64,000 nt of DNA, taken from assembly GCF_900101865.1 (NCBI RefSeq), contig NZ_FNAH01000008.1, positions 112,076-176,075 on the forward strand, in the 5' to 3' direction. This DNA is from Paracoccus isoporae (GTDB taxonomy: Bacteria; Pseudomonadota; Alphaproteobacteria; Rhodobacterales; Rhodobacteraceae). This document shows positions 8,716 to 16,624 of this stretch, one piece after another. The notes below the pieces were generated by a model. It saw only the letters and a list, made by a program, of their open reading frames with translations. It was not told where the DNA came from and ran no database searches. Each line of letters begins with the position of its first letter. Positions within the stretch are counted from its first letter, which is position 1. Position numbers and translations under genes: made by a program.

Positions 8716-9510
8716 ATGGATCGCTTGGCGAACGACAAGGCCGAAAACAGATACCGCGCGCCGGCGCTCGACAAGGGGCTGGACATCGTCGAATTGCTGG
8801 CCGGCTTCGTCGATGGGATGACCCTGGGAGAAATCGCGCGCGCGCTCGACAAGTCGCAAAGCGAGATCTACCGGATGATCACCACGCTGGTCCGGCGCGG
8901 CTATGTCGTGCGGTCGGCCGAGGATGACCGCTTCTCGCTCAGTCTCAAGATGTTCGCCGTGTCGCAACGTCACGCGCCGGTCAACCGGCTGCTGGATGTG
9001 GCCCGCCCGAAGATGCGGACGCTTGCGCTGCACGCGTGGCAGTCCTGCCATCTGGCCATGGAGAATAACGGCGATATCGTCATCGTCTCCTCGGCCGAGT
9101 CGCCCGGCAATTGGGCGTTGGGACTGCGGGTCGGATCGGTGGTCGGGCTGTGGAACACCGGCTCGGGACGGGTTCTGGCGGCGTTCCGCAGCGAGGACGA
9201 GCTGGAGGAACTGCTGAACCGCCACCGCCCCGCGCTCGGCGAGCCCGAGCTGGACCGCGACGAGTTGATGCGCCATCTGGAGCGTGTGCGGCGCAACGGC
9301 TATGAGCGGATGCCGTCATCGGCCACGGTCGGGGTGACGAACATGGCCTATCCGGTGATGGATGAGAACGGGCGGGCCGTGGCGGCGGTCACCTGCCCCT
9401 ATCTGGAGCGGATCGACGAATTCGAGGTGCCGTCGGTCGACAAGGTGCACGCGATGCTGACCGAGCTCGCCGCCGAACTCAGCGCCTTCTATTGCGGCGA
9501 GATGGGCTGA
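8716..9510 (+). CDS. IclR-family transcriptional regulator
   Basis: This 264-residue protein has an N-terminal winged helix-turn-helix (about residues 18-75, with MTLGEIARALDKSQSEIYRM as the HTH). The C-terminal IclR effector-binding domain spans about residues 80-255. The frame runs back through the tRNA to 8374, which cannot be coding. ATG 8716 has its ribosome site AGGAG immediately adjacent, so TTG 8725, nine nucleotides downstream of AGGAG, may be the true start. IclR proteins usually sense a small organic acid. The gene is convergent with the long sugar-acid operon that ends at 9604 and is the natural candidate for its regulator, binding in the 17942-18112 intergenic region (inference). 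Confidence 0.9.
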   Translation: MDRLANDKAENRYRAPALDKGLDIVELLAGFVDGMTLGEIARALDKSQSEIYRMITTLVRRGYVVRSAEDDRFSLSLKMFAVSQRHAPVNRLLDVARPKMRTLALHAWQSCHLAMENNGDIVIVSSAESPGNWALGLRVGSVVGLWNTGSGRVLAAFRSEDELEELLNRHRPALGEPELDRDELMRHLERVRRNGYERMPSSATVGVTNMAYPVMDENGRAVAAVTCPYLERIDEFEVPSVDKVHAMLTELAAELSAFYCGEMG

Positions 9511-9512
9511 GT

Positions 9513-9562
9513 GCGCGGCGCCGATCCGGCACGAAGCCGATAGAGCGGATCCGACGCCGCGC
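9513..9562. other. Imperfect stem-loop between convergent genes
   Basis: GCGCGGCG (9513-9520) pairs with CGCCGCGC (9555-9562), and GATCCG (9523-9528) pairs with CGGATC (9546-9551), with a small internal loop between. It lies between the IclR stop and the SDR stop. There is no T-run on either side, so it is at best a Rho-assisted or shared terminator. Confidence 0.35.
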
Positions 9563-9603
9563 GCCACAATTGCCTTCTGCTGTGAGGCAAGCGGAGGCCC
9601 GGC

Positions 9604-10332
9604 TCAGATCGCCCATCCCCCGTCGATGATATGGCATTGGCCGCTGGTAAAGGCGCTGTCGTCGCCGGCCAGGTAGAGCGCGAGTGCGGCGATTTCCTCT
9701 GCCTTGCCGACCCGGCCCATCGGCTGGCGGGCGATGAAATCGCGCATGGCGCTGTCGTAATCCCCCGTTGCGCGCAGCCGGTCATGCAGAGACGGGCTGT
9801 CAACCGTGCCCGGACAGATCGCGTTGCAGCGGATGCCCTTGGTGATGAAATCGGCGGCGACGGATTTCGTCAGCCCGATCACCGCCGCCTTCGACGCGCA
9901 ATAGGCAAAGCGGTTCGGCACCCCCTTCACGCTGGAGGCGACCGAGGACATGTTGATGATCGACCCGCCGCCGCGCTCCAGCATGCCGGGCAGGAAGGCC
10001 CGGATCATGCGGTATTGCGCCTTGGCGTTCAGCTCGAAGGCGAAATCCCAGTCGCTTTCCGGGCAGTCGAGAATGCTGCCCGCATGGACGAAGCCCGCGC
10101 AGTTGAACAGCACGTCGAGACCGCCGATCTCTGCGCGAAGCGCCGCGATGGCGGCCATGTCGGTCACGTCGAGCCTGCGCGACACCGCGCCGGAGATCTC
10201 GGCCAGGCCCGCAGGGTTGATGTCTGTGGCCCAGACCGTCGCGCCCTCCCGCAGAAAGGCCTCCGCGGTGGCGCGGCCGATGCCCTGGCCTGCGGCGGTG
10301 ATGAGGCAGGTTTTTCCGGTCAGTAGTCCCAT
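9604..10332 (-). CDS. SDR-family dehydrogenase, probable 2-keto-3-deoxy-sugar-acid (L-fuconate-type) dehydrogenase
   Basis: This 242-residue classical short-chain dehydrogenase carries the cofactor motif TAAGQGIG (residues 12-19), NCAG at 77-80, the catalytic Ser in NMSS (129/130) and Tyr144-x3-Lys148 in AYCASK. The AAGQGIG loop with NAICPGTVDSPSL resembles the BDH2/DHRS6-like subgroup. Bacterial members of that subgroup oxidise 2-keto-3-deoxy-L-fuconate or rhamnonate at C4 with NAD+. In this operon it would turn the dehydratase product into a 2,4-diketo-3-deoxy acid. It is the last gene of the operon, 9 nt after the UxaA-like gene, with a clear GAGGAG ribosome site. The substrate is inferred from context. 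Confidence 0.88.
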   Translation of the reverse strand: MGLLTGKTCLITAAGQGIGRATAEAFLREGATVWATDINPAGLAEISGAVSRRLDVTDMAAIAALRAEIGGLDVLFNCAGFVHAGSILDCPESDWDFAFELNAKAQYRMIRAFLPGMLERGGGSIINMSSVASSVKGVPNRFAYCASKAAVIGLTKSVAADFITKGIRCNAICPGTVDSPSLHDRLRATGDYDSAMRDFIARQPMGRVGKAEEIAALALYLAGDDSAFTSGQCHIIDGGWAI

Positions 10333-10341
10333 GATGTCTCC

Positions 10342-11529
10342 TCAGGCGGGCAGGCAGGCCGGGCCGATCGGCTCGAAGCTCTTGTAGGTCAGGATGAATT
10401 CGGCATGGCCGAGCGCCTCCGACGCGGTCTTGCGACCCCGCGCCACGGCGATGGCCAGATCAAAGATCTCCGCCCCGACCTCTTCCAGCGGCGTGCCGGA
10501 CAGGATGCGCCCGGCATTGACATCCATATCCCCGGCCATCCGCGCATAAGTGTCCGGGTTGGCGCAGATCTTGATGACGGGGGCCAATGCCGAGCCGACG
10601 ACCGAGCCGCGCGCGGTCACGAAAAAGGTCAGATGCGCCCCGCAGGCCATCATCTCCACGATCTCGGCATTGTCGGAGATATTGGGAAATCCGAACCGCA
10701 CCTCGCCATCCGGCACGACGTCCAGCAGATACAGCCCGGTTTTCGGGGGGATGTCGCCGGGTTTGAGCAAGCCGCTGATCGGGGATGAGCCGGATTTGGC
10801 ATAGGCGCCCATCGATTTTTCCTCGATCGTCGACAGCCCGCCTTCGGCATTGCCGGCCGCGAAGCTGCCATATCCCAGCGTGGCGTAATAGGCAGCGGCC
10901 TTCTCGACGGAGGCGGTCAGCTCCGCCGCAAGCTCAGGCGTTGTGGCGCGGGCAGCCATGATGCGTTCGCAGCCGATCAGCTCTCCGGTTTCCTCGAAGA
11001 TGCAGCGTGCGCCCGCTGCGACCAGCCGGTCGAAGGCGATGCCGGCCGCCGGGTTGCCGGTGATGCCGCTGGTGCCGTCGGAGCCACCGCAGACCGTGCC
11101 CACGACCAGTTCGGACAGCGCCATCGGCACGCGCCGTGCCGCCGCCAGTTCGGGAAGCCGCGCGGCCAGCCAGTCCCGGCCCTGCGCAATCGCCGCGCGT
11201 GTGCCACCGCTGCGCTGGATGACGATGGTTTCGACCGGCCGTCCGGTGGCGGCCACGGTCTTTTCCAACCGGAAGCGGTTGAAGCTTTCGCAGCCGAGCG
11301 ACACCAGCAGCACCGCCCCGACATTGGGATGGGTGCAGAGCCGTTCCAGCATGCGCTGCGCGTATTCATTCGGGTAGCAGCCGGGAAAGCCGATCACCTG
11401 CGCGCCCAGATCGCGATAGGGCAGCACAATCTCGCTGGCCACGAAATGCGCGCATTCGACTAGATAGACCACCGCCAGATGGTTGCGGATGCCCTTGCGG
11501 CCGTCGCTGCGCAGAAAGCCGTCAAGCAT
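10342..11529 (-). CDS. UxaA-family protein, catalytic (C-terminal-type) domain as a separate subunit
   Basis: This 395-residue protein corresponds to the large domain of the altronate/galactarate dehydratase (UxaA/GarD) family. It starts LDGFLRSDGRKGIRNHLAVV and holds conserved cysteine and glycine patches LVSLGCESFNRF, GTVCGGSDGTSGITGNP and IKICANPDTYARMAGDMDVN. The SAF domain normally fused or paired in UxaA is encoded by the preceding gene, which it overlaps by 8 nt. UxaA enzymes are metal-dependent dehydratases of hexonates. Here the operon already encodes an enolase-superfamily dehydratase, so a dehydratase role would be redundant. A role in cleaving or hydrolysing the diketo acid is an inference. 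Confidence 0.85.
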   Translation of the reverse strand: MLDGFLRSDGRKGIRNHLAVVYLVECAHFVASEIVLPYRDLGAQVIGFPGCYPNEYAQRMLERLCTHPNVGAVLLVSLGCESFNRFRLEKTVAATGRPVETIVIQRSGGTRAAIAQGRDWLAARLPELAAARRVPMALSELVVGTVCGGSDGTSGITGNPAAGIAFDRLVAAGARCIFEETGELIGCERIMAARATTPELAAELTASVEKAAAYYATLGYGSFAAGNAEGGLSTIEEKSMGAYAKSGSSPISGLLKPGDIPPKTGLYLLDVVPDGEVRFGFPNISDNAEIVEMMACGAHLTFFVTARGSVVGSALAPVIKICANPDTYARMAGDMDVNAGRILSGTPLEEVGAEIFDLAIAVARGRKTASEALGHAEFILTYKSFEPIGPACLPA

Positions 11530-11851
11530 CCGGGTGTCCCTTCGCGGTTTCGGCCAGTGCGTGAGTGGGGGTGTAGTCGCTTTTCATATTGTGCAGATGG
11601 ACGTGGCTGCCTGCCGCGATATTGCAAACGGCCGATCCGATCGGGACGCCGTATTTCAGGATCTTCTCGCCCGCGGAGATGTCGCGGGCGGCGACCTTGT
11701 GGCCCAGCGTGACCGCATCAAGCAGACGCAGCGTGCCGCCGCCATGCAACCCCGCCGGTCCGGGGCCCACCGCACCGGTGGCGACCAGCACGTTATCTGC
11801 CGGATCGAGCCGCAACAGACGGCTGCCCGCCACGAGGTCGTCCTCCGCCAT
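11522..11851 (-). CDS. UxaA-family SAF-domain subunit (N-terminal-type)
   Basis: This 109-residue protein matches the small SAF domain that precedes the catalytic domain of altronate dehydratases. The hallmark is VPIGSAVCNIAAGSHVHLHN near the C-terminus, preceded by VTLGHKVAARDISAGEKILK. The ATG at 11851 shares one base with the enolase-family stop (TGATG), and the gene overlaps the UxaA catalytic-domain gene by 8 nt, so all three are translationally linked. It is expected to form a heteromer with the product of the next gene. The longer open frame reaching 12031 is antisense-like noise within the enolase gene. Confidence 0.87.
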   Translation of the reverse strand: MAEDDLVAGSRLLRLDPADNVLVATGAVGPGPAGLHGGGTLRLLDAVTLGHKVAARDISAGEKILKYGVPIGSAVCNIAAGSHVHLHNMKSDYTPTHALAETAKGHPDA

Positions 11852-12957
11852 CACAGCAGCTCCCGCGTCGCGCCGTCGATCATGTCCCAGTCCAGATCGA
11901 CCCCGAGGCCGGGCCGGTCGGGCAGTGTCGCGACACCCCGGCTGATCGGCAGATCGCCAGCCAGGCCGAAGGAGAAATCGGCAACCGGGGCAAGCAGCTC
12001 CAGATAGCTGCAATTGCTGATCGCGGCGCAAAGATGCAGGTTCACCATCTCCAGCGGGTGGAAGATCGAGGTGTGGATCTCGCAGTTCATCCCGAAGGAT
12101 TCCGCCAGATGCGCGGATTTCAGCACCCCGGTGATCCCGCCCGTCCAGCTCACATCGGCGCGGATCACGTCCACCACCTGCCGGGCGACGATGTCAGCGA
12201 GGCAATAGGGATGACCGGCCAGCGTCTCGGTCCCGACGACGGGAATATCGAGCTGCCGGGTCAGTTCGCGAAGCGCCGGGATGTTTTCATCCGGCATCGG
12301 TTCCTCGAACCAGGCGTATTCAAGCCGTTCCAGCCCGCGCCCGTAGCGCAGCGCCTCGGGCAGGGTCATGGTGGCGACCGGGTCGCTCATCAGCGTATAG
12401 TCCGGCCCCACCGCCGCGCGCACCGCCGCATGGATCTCCAGATCCTCATCGACCGACCGGCCCGGCGGGTGCAGCTTGTAGGCCGCGTAGCGATCCAGCT
12501 TCGCCGCGAGCGCCTCGGCCACGTAGTCTTCACCGCTGTCGAGGAACATCGAGCTGAGATAGACCGGAACCTCGTTCCGCGCGCCACCGATATAGCGGTA
12601 GAGCGGCATCTCCGCCGCCTCGGCCGCCAGCAGCCACAGGCAGCAATCGATCGGACCCCACACATAGATGGGAAAATGCCCCCACATCCGGTTCTTGAGC
12701 CGGAAGGCCTGCCACAGCGCCTCGCGGTCGCGGCCGTCCTGACCGATGAGGAACGGCGCAAGGGTCTTGGCCAGATGCGCCGATCCCTTGGCGCTTGCGC
12801 CCGAGAACCCGAACATCGACGCGCTCCGCCCGCATTCGGTGCGCAGCGTGTAGACCAGGAATTCATGGCGTTTGCCGCCGCCATCGCCGCGCAATTCGTC
12901 ACCGCCCGCGGGTGGTTCGGCGCTGCAGGCGCGGATCTCCAGACCGGCGATGCGCAT
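11851..12957 (-). CDS. Enolase-superfamily (mandelate racemase/muconate lactonizing type) sugar-acid dehydratase
   Basis: This 368-residue protein has the capping domain followed by the TIM-barrel. Expected Mg ligands are Asp192 (LMSDPVAT), Glu218 (WFEEPMPD) and Glu244 (VVGTETLAG). Candidate acid/base groups are Lys161 and His163 (AYKLHPPG, a K-x-H motif) on the second strand, and Asp268 (IRADVSW) with His295 (CEIHTSIFH) as a His-Asp dyad. This fits syn-dehydration of an aldonate to a 2-keto-3-deoxy acid. The K-x-H arrangement differs from the K-x-K of mandelate racemase, so the substrate cannot be read off directly; L-fuconate, L-galactonate or D-arabinonate are candidates from context. It overlaps both neighbours by one base. 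Confidence 0.87.
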   Translation of the reverse strand: MRIAGLEIRACSAEPPAGGDELRGDGGGKRHEFLVYTLRTECGRSASMFGFSGASAKGSAHLAKTLAPFLIGQDGRDREALWQAFRLKNRMWGHFPIYVWGPIDCCLWLLAAEAAEMPLYRYIGGARNEVPVYLSSMFLDSGEDYVAEALAAKLDRYAAYKLHPPGRSVDEDLEIHAAVRAAVGPDYTLMSDPVATMTLPEALRYGRGLERLEYAWFEEPMPDENIPALRELTRQLDIPVVGTETLAGHPYCLADIVARQVVDVIRADVSWTGGITGVLKSAHLAESFGMNCEIHTSIFHPLEMVNLHLCAAISNCSYLELLAPVADFSFGLAGDLPISRGVATLPDRPGLGVDLDWDMIDGATRELL

Positions 12958-13613
12958 CAGAATTTCCCGTAGCGCAGATAGGCGTCCTGCGGGTCCGTCC
13001 CCGCCAGGATCGCGCTCCGCACCTTGCTTTCGGTCTGCATGGCCTCGACCGATCTGGCCGTGACCTCGCCCAGAACGGAACGCGGCACCCGCACCATGCC
13101 GTCACGGTCGCCCAGCAGGAAATCACCCTGCTGAATGGCGACATCGCCGATATGGATCATGTGACCCGTCCCGGTCGGCAGCCAGCGGCCCACCACGTCC
13201 TTCGGCGTGTGCCCTCGCCGCCAGGTCTGGAAACCGATCTCCATCAGGAAATGCGTGTCCCGCGCCAGACCGTCGAGCACGCAACCCAGCACGCCCTTGT
13301 TCTTCAGCGTCTCGGCGGACAGCTCGCCCATCTGGGCCAGATCATGCGTGTGCGGCTGGCAGACCCAGATATGTCCGGCCGGGGCCTTCGACAAAAGCCC
13401 GGTCCATTGCAAAAGCGTCTCATGTGGATCGGCGGTGTCGTCGGGATGCCCCTCGATGGTGAAGGCCGGACCGCACAGCGTTGCCTCCGGCATCAGCGGG
13501 GTGATCCCGGCGGGCAGGGTGAAGTTGCGCAGCCCCATCGCGCGCATGATGTCATGCACGACGCCGGTATAGCAGCCGCCCAGATCGCGGCTCATCTGAG
13601 CTAGGTCAGTCAT
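12957..13613 (-). CDS. RraA-family (HMG/CHA aldolase-type) protein
   Basis: This 218-residue RraA-fold protein carries the full aldolase signature of the 4-hydroxy-4-methyl-2-oxoglutarate/4-carboxy-4-hydroxy-2-oxoadipate aldolases, GVLGCVLDGLARDTHF, with Asp114, Arg118 and Asp119. A second motif is FLLGDRDGMVRVP. Non-enzymatic RraA regulators lack part of this signature, so a metal-dependent retro-aldol lyase or decarboxylase releasing pyruvate is more likely. Its place between the transporter and the dehydratase suggests it acts on a pathway intermediate (inference). The start has GGAAGGA upstream, and the stop overlaps the enolase-family start (TGATG). Confidence 0.85.
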   Translation of the reverse strand: MTDLAQMSRDLGGCYTGVVHDIMRAMGLRNFTLPAGITPLMPEATLCGPAFTIEGHPDDTADPHETLLQWTGLLSKAPAGHIWVCQPHTHDLAQMGELSAETLKNKGVLGCVLDGLARDTHFLMEIGFQTWRRGHTPKDVVGRWLPTGTGHMIHIGDVAIQQGDFLLGDRDGMVRVPRSVLGEVTARSVEAMQTESKVRSAILAGTDPQDAYLRYGKF

Positions 13614-13679
13614 GGTGTGATCCTTCCGAAATCTCGTCTTGCCCGGAACTTGGCGCAGCCGCGCCGCGATGTTGCCGGA

Positions 13680-14768
13680 TCATTGGCCCAGCCTGACGCC
13701 GGTGTCGGCATCGAAGAGGTGGCAGTGGTCGAGCGCGAGTTGGAAGCGCAGAACCTCGCCCGGCCGCGTCGGCCGGGGGGTCAGCATCTTGCCCTGCACC
13801 TCGACCCCCGCGATCTCGGTCAGGATCAGCGATTCCGCACCCAGCGGTTCGGCCAGCGTGATCGGGAGCTCGATCGTGGCCACCGGCCCGGTTTCGGCCG
13901 GGCCATGCCCCTCCGGCATCAGATTGTCGGCGCGGAACCCGTAGGTGACGCGCTGACCGTCGCGGATGGGGCCCGTGCGGGTCGGCAGGGGCAGTGCCGA
14001 GCCGTCGCTGAGCCGCACCGCGCCGGCATCGACCACCCCGTCAATCAGGTTCATCGGCGGCGATCCGATAAAGGTCGCAACAAAGGTGTTCACCGGACGC
14101 TCGAACACCTCCAGGGGCGTGCCGGTCTGCACGATATGACCATCCTTCATGATGACGATCCGGTCGGCCAGCGTCATCGCCTCGACCTGGTCATGGGTGA
14201 CATAGACGATGGTTGTGCCGACCTGGGCGTGCAGCTTCTTGATCTCTATCCGCATCTGGGTGCGCAGCTTGGCATCGAGATTGGACAGCGGCTCGTCGAA
14301 CAGGAACACATCCGGGCGGCGCACGATGGCGCGGCCCATGGCAACGCGCTGGCGTTGACCGCCAGAGAGCTCGCCCGGTGTGCGGTCGAGATACGGCTCC
14401 AGCCCGAGGATCCGGGCGGCGTCCTGCGCCGCGCGCGCGATCTCGTCCTGCGGCCGCCCCGCGATCTTCAGGCTGAAGCCCAGATTTTCGCGCACCGACA
14501 TATGCGGATAGAGCGCGTAATTCTGGAAAACCATGGAGATATTGCGCTGCCGGGGCGCCAGATGGTTCACCACCCGCTCACCGATGGCGATCTCGCCGTC
14601 GGAGATCTCCTCAAGTCCTGCAATCATGCGCAGCGTGGTGGATTTGCCGCAGCCCGAGGGGCCGACCAGCACGACGAATTCGTTATGCGCGATGTCCAGG
14701 TTGATGCCGTGGACGACATCGACGGCGCCGTAGCGTTTGACGACGTTGTTCAGAGAGACTTCTGCCAT
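13680..14768 (-). CDS. ABC transporter ATP-binding protein, MalK/UgpC (CUT1) type
   Basis: This 362-residue protein has Walker A GPSGCGKST (36-44), the signature LSGGQRQRVAMGRA, Walker B VFLFDEPLSNLDAKLR and a C-terminal OB-fold regulatory region, as in MalK/UgpC/MsmK. It energises sugar uptake through the two adjacent permeases. The start MAEVSLNNVVKRYG at 14768 is chosen because it lies 4 nt after the permease stop with TAGGA as ribosome site; the frame runs open to 14792. The RraA gene follows after 66 nt. Confidence 0.95.
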   Translation of the reverse strand: MAEVSLNNVVKRYGAVDVVHGINLDIAHNEFVVLVGPSGCGKSTTLRMIAGLEEISDGEIAIGERVVNHLAPRQRNISMVFQNYALYPHMSVRENLGFSLKIAGRPQDEIARAAQDAARILGLEPYLDRTPGELSGGQRQRVAMGRAIVRRPDVFLFDEPLSNLDAKLRTQMRIEIKKLHAQVGTTIVYVTHDQVEAMTLADRIVIMKDGHIVQTGTPLEVFERPVNTFVATFIGSPPMNLIDGVVDAGAVRLSDGSALPLPTRTGPIRDGQRVTYGFRADNLMPEGHGPAETGPVATIELPITLAEPLGAESLILTEIAGVEVQGKMLTPRPTRPGEVLRFQLALDHCHLFDADTGVRLGQ

Positions 14769-14772
14769 GTTC

Positions 14773-15618
14773 CTATCCCTTGACCCCGCCAAATGTCAGC
14801 CCGGCAATCAGGTGCTTCTGCACCAGGAATGTCAGGATGAGTGCGGGATTGATGATGATGACTGCCATGGCGCTCATCCCGGCCCAGTCGATGGTGAACT
14901 GGGCGGTGAAATCCATCAGCCCGACCGGCAAGGTCTTGCTGTCGGTCGAACGCGTGATCTGGCTGGCTAGCGCATATTCGTTCCAGGAGGTCAGGAAGGC
15001 GAAGATGGCAGCACTTGCGATGCCGGACTTGGCCAGCGGAAACTCGACCTTCCAGAAGGCCTGCCAGGGGGTGCAGCCGTCGATCTGCGCGGCTTCGGAC
15101 AGATCGCGCGGCACCTGGCGGAAGAAACCCTCGGTCAGCCAGACGGTGAAGGGCACGTTGATCGCCGTGTAGACCACGATCACCCCGATCTGGGTGTCGA
15201 TCAGCCCGGTCCAGCTCCACAGGATGAACAGCGGCAGCGACAGCGCGATGCCGGGCACGCAGCGCGACAGCATCAGCCACAGGAAGGCCGCGCCCTTGCC
15301 GGGGAAGCGATAGCGCGCAAAGGCATATCCGCCCGACATTCCGATCAGCACCGCGATGACGGTCGAGGTGACGGAGATCACCACCGAGTTGCGGAAATAG
15401 GACGCGACCGGAATGCCCACCACATCCTCACCCATGCCGAAAATGGCGCGGAAATTGTCCAGCGACAGATCGCGCGGGATCCACACGGCGGGCTTGGTCA
15501 GGATCTCTCCATTCGGGCGGAAGGCCGACAGCACCACCCACAGTCCGGGCAGGCAGATGATCAGCATCACGATGAAGGTGGCCAGCCAGGTCAGGATGTC
15601 TTTCTGCTTGCGGCTCAT
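14773..15618 (-). CDS. Carbohydrate ABC transporter permease (MalG-like)
   Basis: This 281-residue inner-membrane permease of the CUT1 type has about six hydrophobic segments. The EAA loop reads EAAQIDGCTPWQAFWKVEFP, where it contacts the ATPase. The start at 15618 shares one base with the stop of the upstream permease (TGATG). The open frame to 15672 is inside that gene and is not used. It works with the permease and ATPase on either side. Confidence 0.94.
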   Translation of the reverse strand: MSRKQKDILTWLATFIVMLIICLPGLWVVLSAFRPNGEILTKPAVWIPRDLSLDNFRAIFGMGEDVVGIPVASYFRNSVVISVTSTVIAVLIGMSGGYAFARYRFPGKGAAFLWLMLSRCVPGIALSLPLFILWSWTGLIDTQIGVIVVYTAINVPFTVWLTEGFFRQVPRDLSEAAQIDGCTPWQAFWKVEFPLAKSGIASAAIFAFLTSWNEYALASQITRSTDSKTLPVGLMDFTAQFTIDWAGMSAMAVIIINPALILTFLVQKHLIAGLTFGGVKG

Positions 15619-16526
15619 CAGAACGCCCCCAGATGTTTCCGCGCCGCCATCAGCTTGCGGAAGAAGAACCATGTGAAGAAGATCGACAGCAGGATCGAGA
15701 CATAGGCCATGGCATTGGCCCGCCCCATCCGCGCGTCGTCATAGGCGGTGCGCGCAATCAGCGTCCACAGAAGCTCGGTCCGCCCGGCCGGCCCACCGCC
15801 CGTCATCACATCGACGATGTCATAGGCCCGCGCCACGTCGAGCGAGCGGATGGTCATGGCGATGTAGATGAACGGCATCAGGAAGGGCAGGGTGATGTGG
15901 CGAAACACCTGCCAGTTGTTGCAGCCATCCACCTTCGCCGCCTCGACCGGGTCACGCGGCATGGCAAACAGCCCCGCCAGGATCAGGATCGCGAAGATCG
16001 CGGTCGACATCCAGATCTCGGCAAACAGGATCGAGGCGAAGGCCAGCCAGCGATCGACCAGGAACGGAATCGCCTCCTGCGCCAGACCCAGCGACTGCAG
16101 CGCGTTGTTCACCACGCCAATCGTGTCGTTGAACATGTATTTGAACTGGAACCCGACCAGGATGGGCGAGAACATCATCGGGAACATCATGATCGTGCGC
16201 ATGGTGCGCTGCCCCCAGGTGATGCGGTTCACCAGCAATGCGAGGCCCAGCCCGAGCAGCATCTCGAGGTTCAGCGCAAAGGTCAGGAACAGCACCGTGC
16301 GCCACAGCGCCGACCAGAACTCGCCATCGCCCAGCACGCGGGCGTAATTTCGGAACGCCACGAAATCCCAGAGCGAGTCCGGCCGGATCAGGCGGTAATT
16401 CGAGAAGCTGGTATAGAAGGAAAAGATCAGCGGCAGCAGAACCACCAGCAGGATCACCAGCACGGCCGGCGACAAAAGCGCAAGCGGTACGGCATTGTCC
16501 CGGATAAATCGGCGCAATCGGGCCAT
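15618..16526 (-). CDS. Carbohydrate ABC transporter permease (MalF-like)
   Basis: This 302-residue inner-membrane protein begins with a basic segment, then a strong hydrophobic helix (LALLSPAVLVILLVVLLPLI) and further membrane spans. The EAA loop reads EAAKVDGCNNWQVFRHITLP. It pairs with the MalG-like permease, whose start it overlaps. A strong stem-loop separates it from the binding-protein gene upstream, which would favour higher expression of the binding protein. Confidence 0.94.
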   Translation of the reverse strand: MARLRRFIRDNAVPLALLSPAVLVILLVVLLPLIFSFYTSFSNYRLIRPDSLWDFVAFRNYARVLGDGEFWSALWRTVLFLTFALNLEMLLGLGLALLVNRITWGQRTMRTIMMFPMMFSPILVGFQFKYMFNDTIGVVNNALQSLGLAQEAIPFLVDRWLAFASILFAEIWMSTAIFAILILAGLFAMPRDPVEAAKVDGCNNWQVFRHITLPFLMPFIYIAMTIRSLDVARAYDIVDVMTGGGPAGRTELLWTLIARTAYDDARMGRANAMAYVSILLSIFFTWFFFRKLMAARKHLGAF

Positions 16527-16575
16527 CTTCGTCTCATGTGATTGGCAGCCGCGACGGGCGCGGCGATGTGTCCGG

Positions 16576-16603
16576 TCCCGCCGCGCAAGGCGGCGCGGCG
16601 GGA
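16576..16603 (-). other. Stem-loop between binding-protein and permease genes
   Basis: A perfect 11-bp inverted repeat (TCCCGCCGCGC at 16576-16586, GCGCGGCGGGA at 16593-16603) with a 6-nt loop lies between the binding-protein stop and the permease start. No T-run follows. Such intercistronic stems commonly protect the upstream transcript or attenuate readthrough in sugar ABC operons; that role is inferred. Confidence 0.6.
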
Positions 16604-16624
16604 TCTCTCAGGCGGGTGCGCGGC

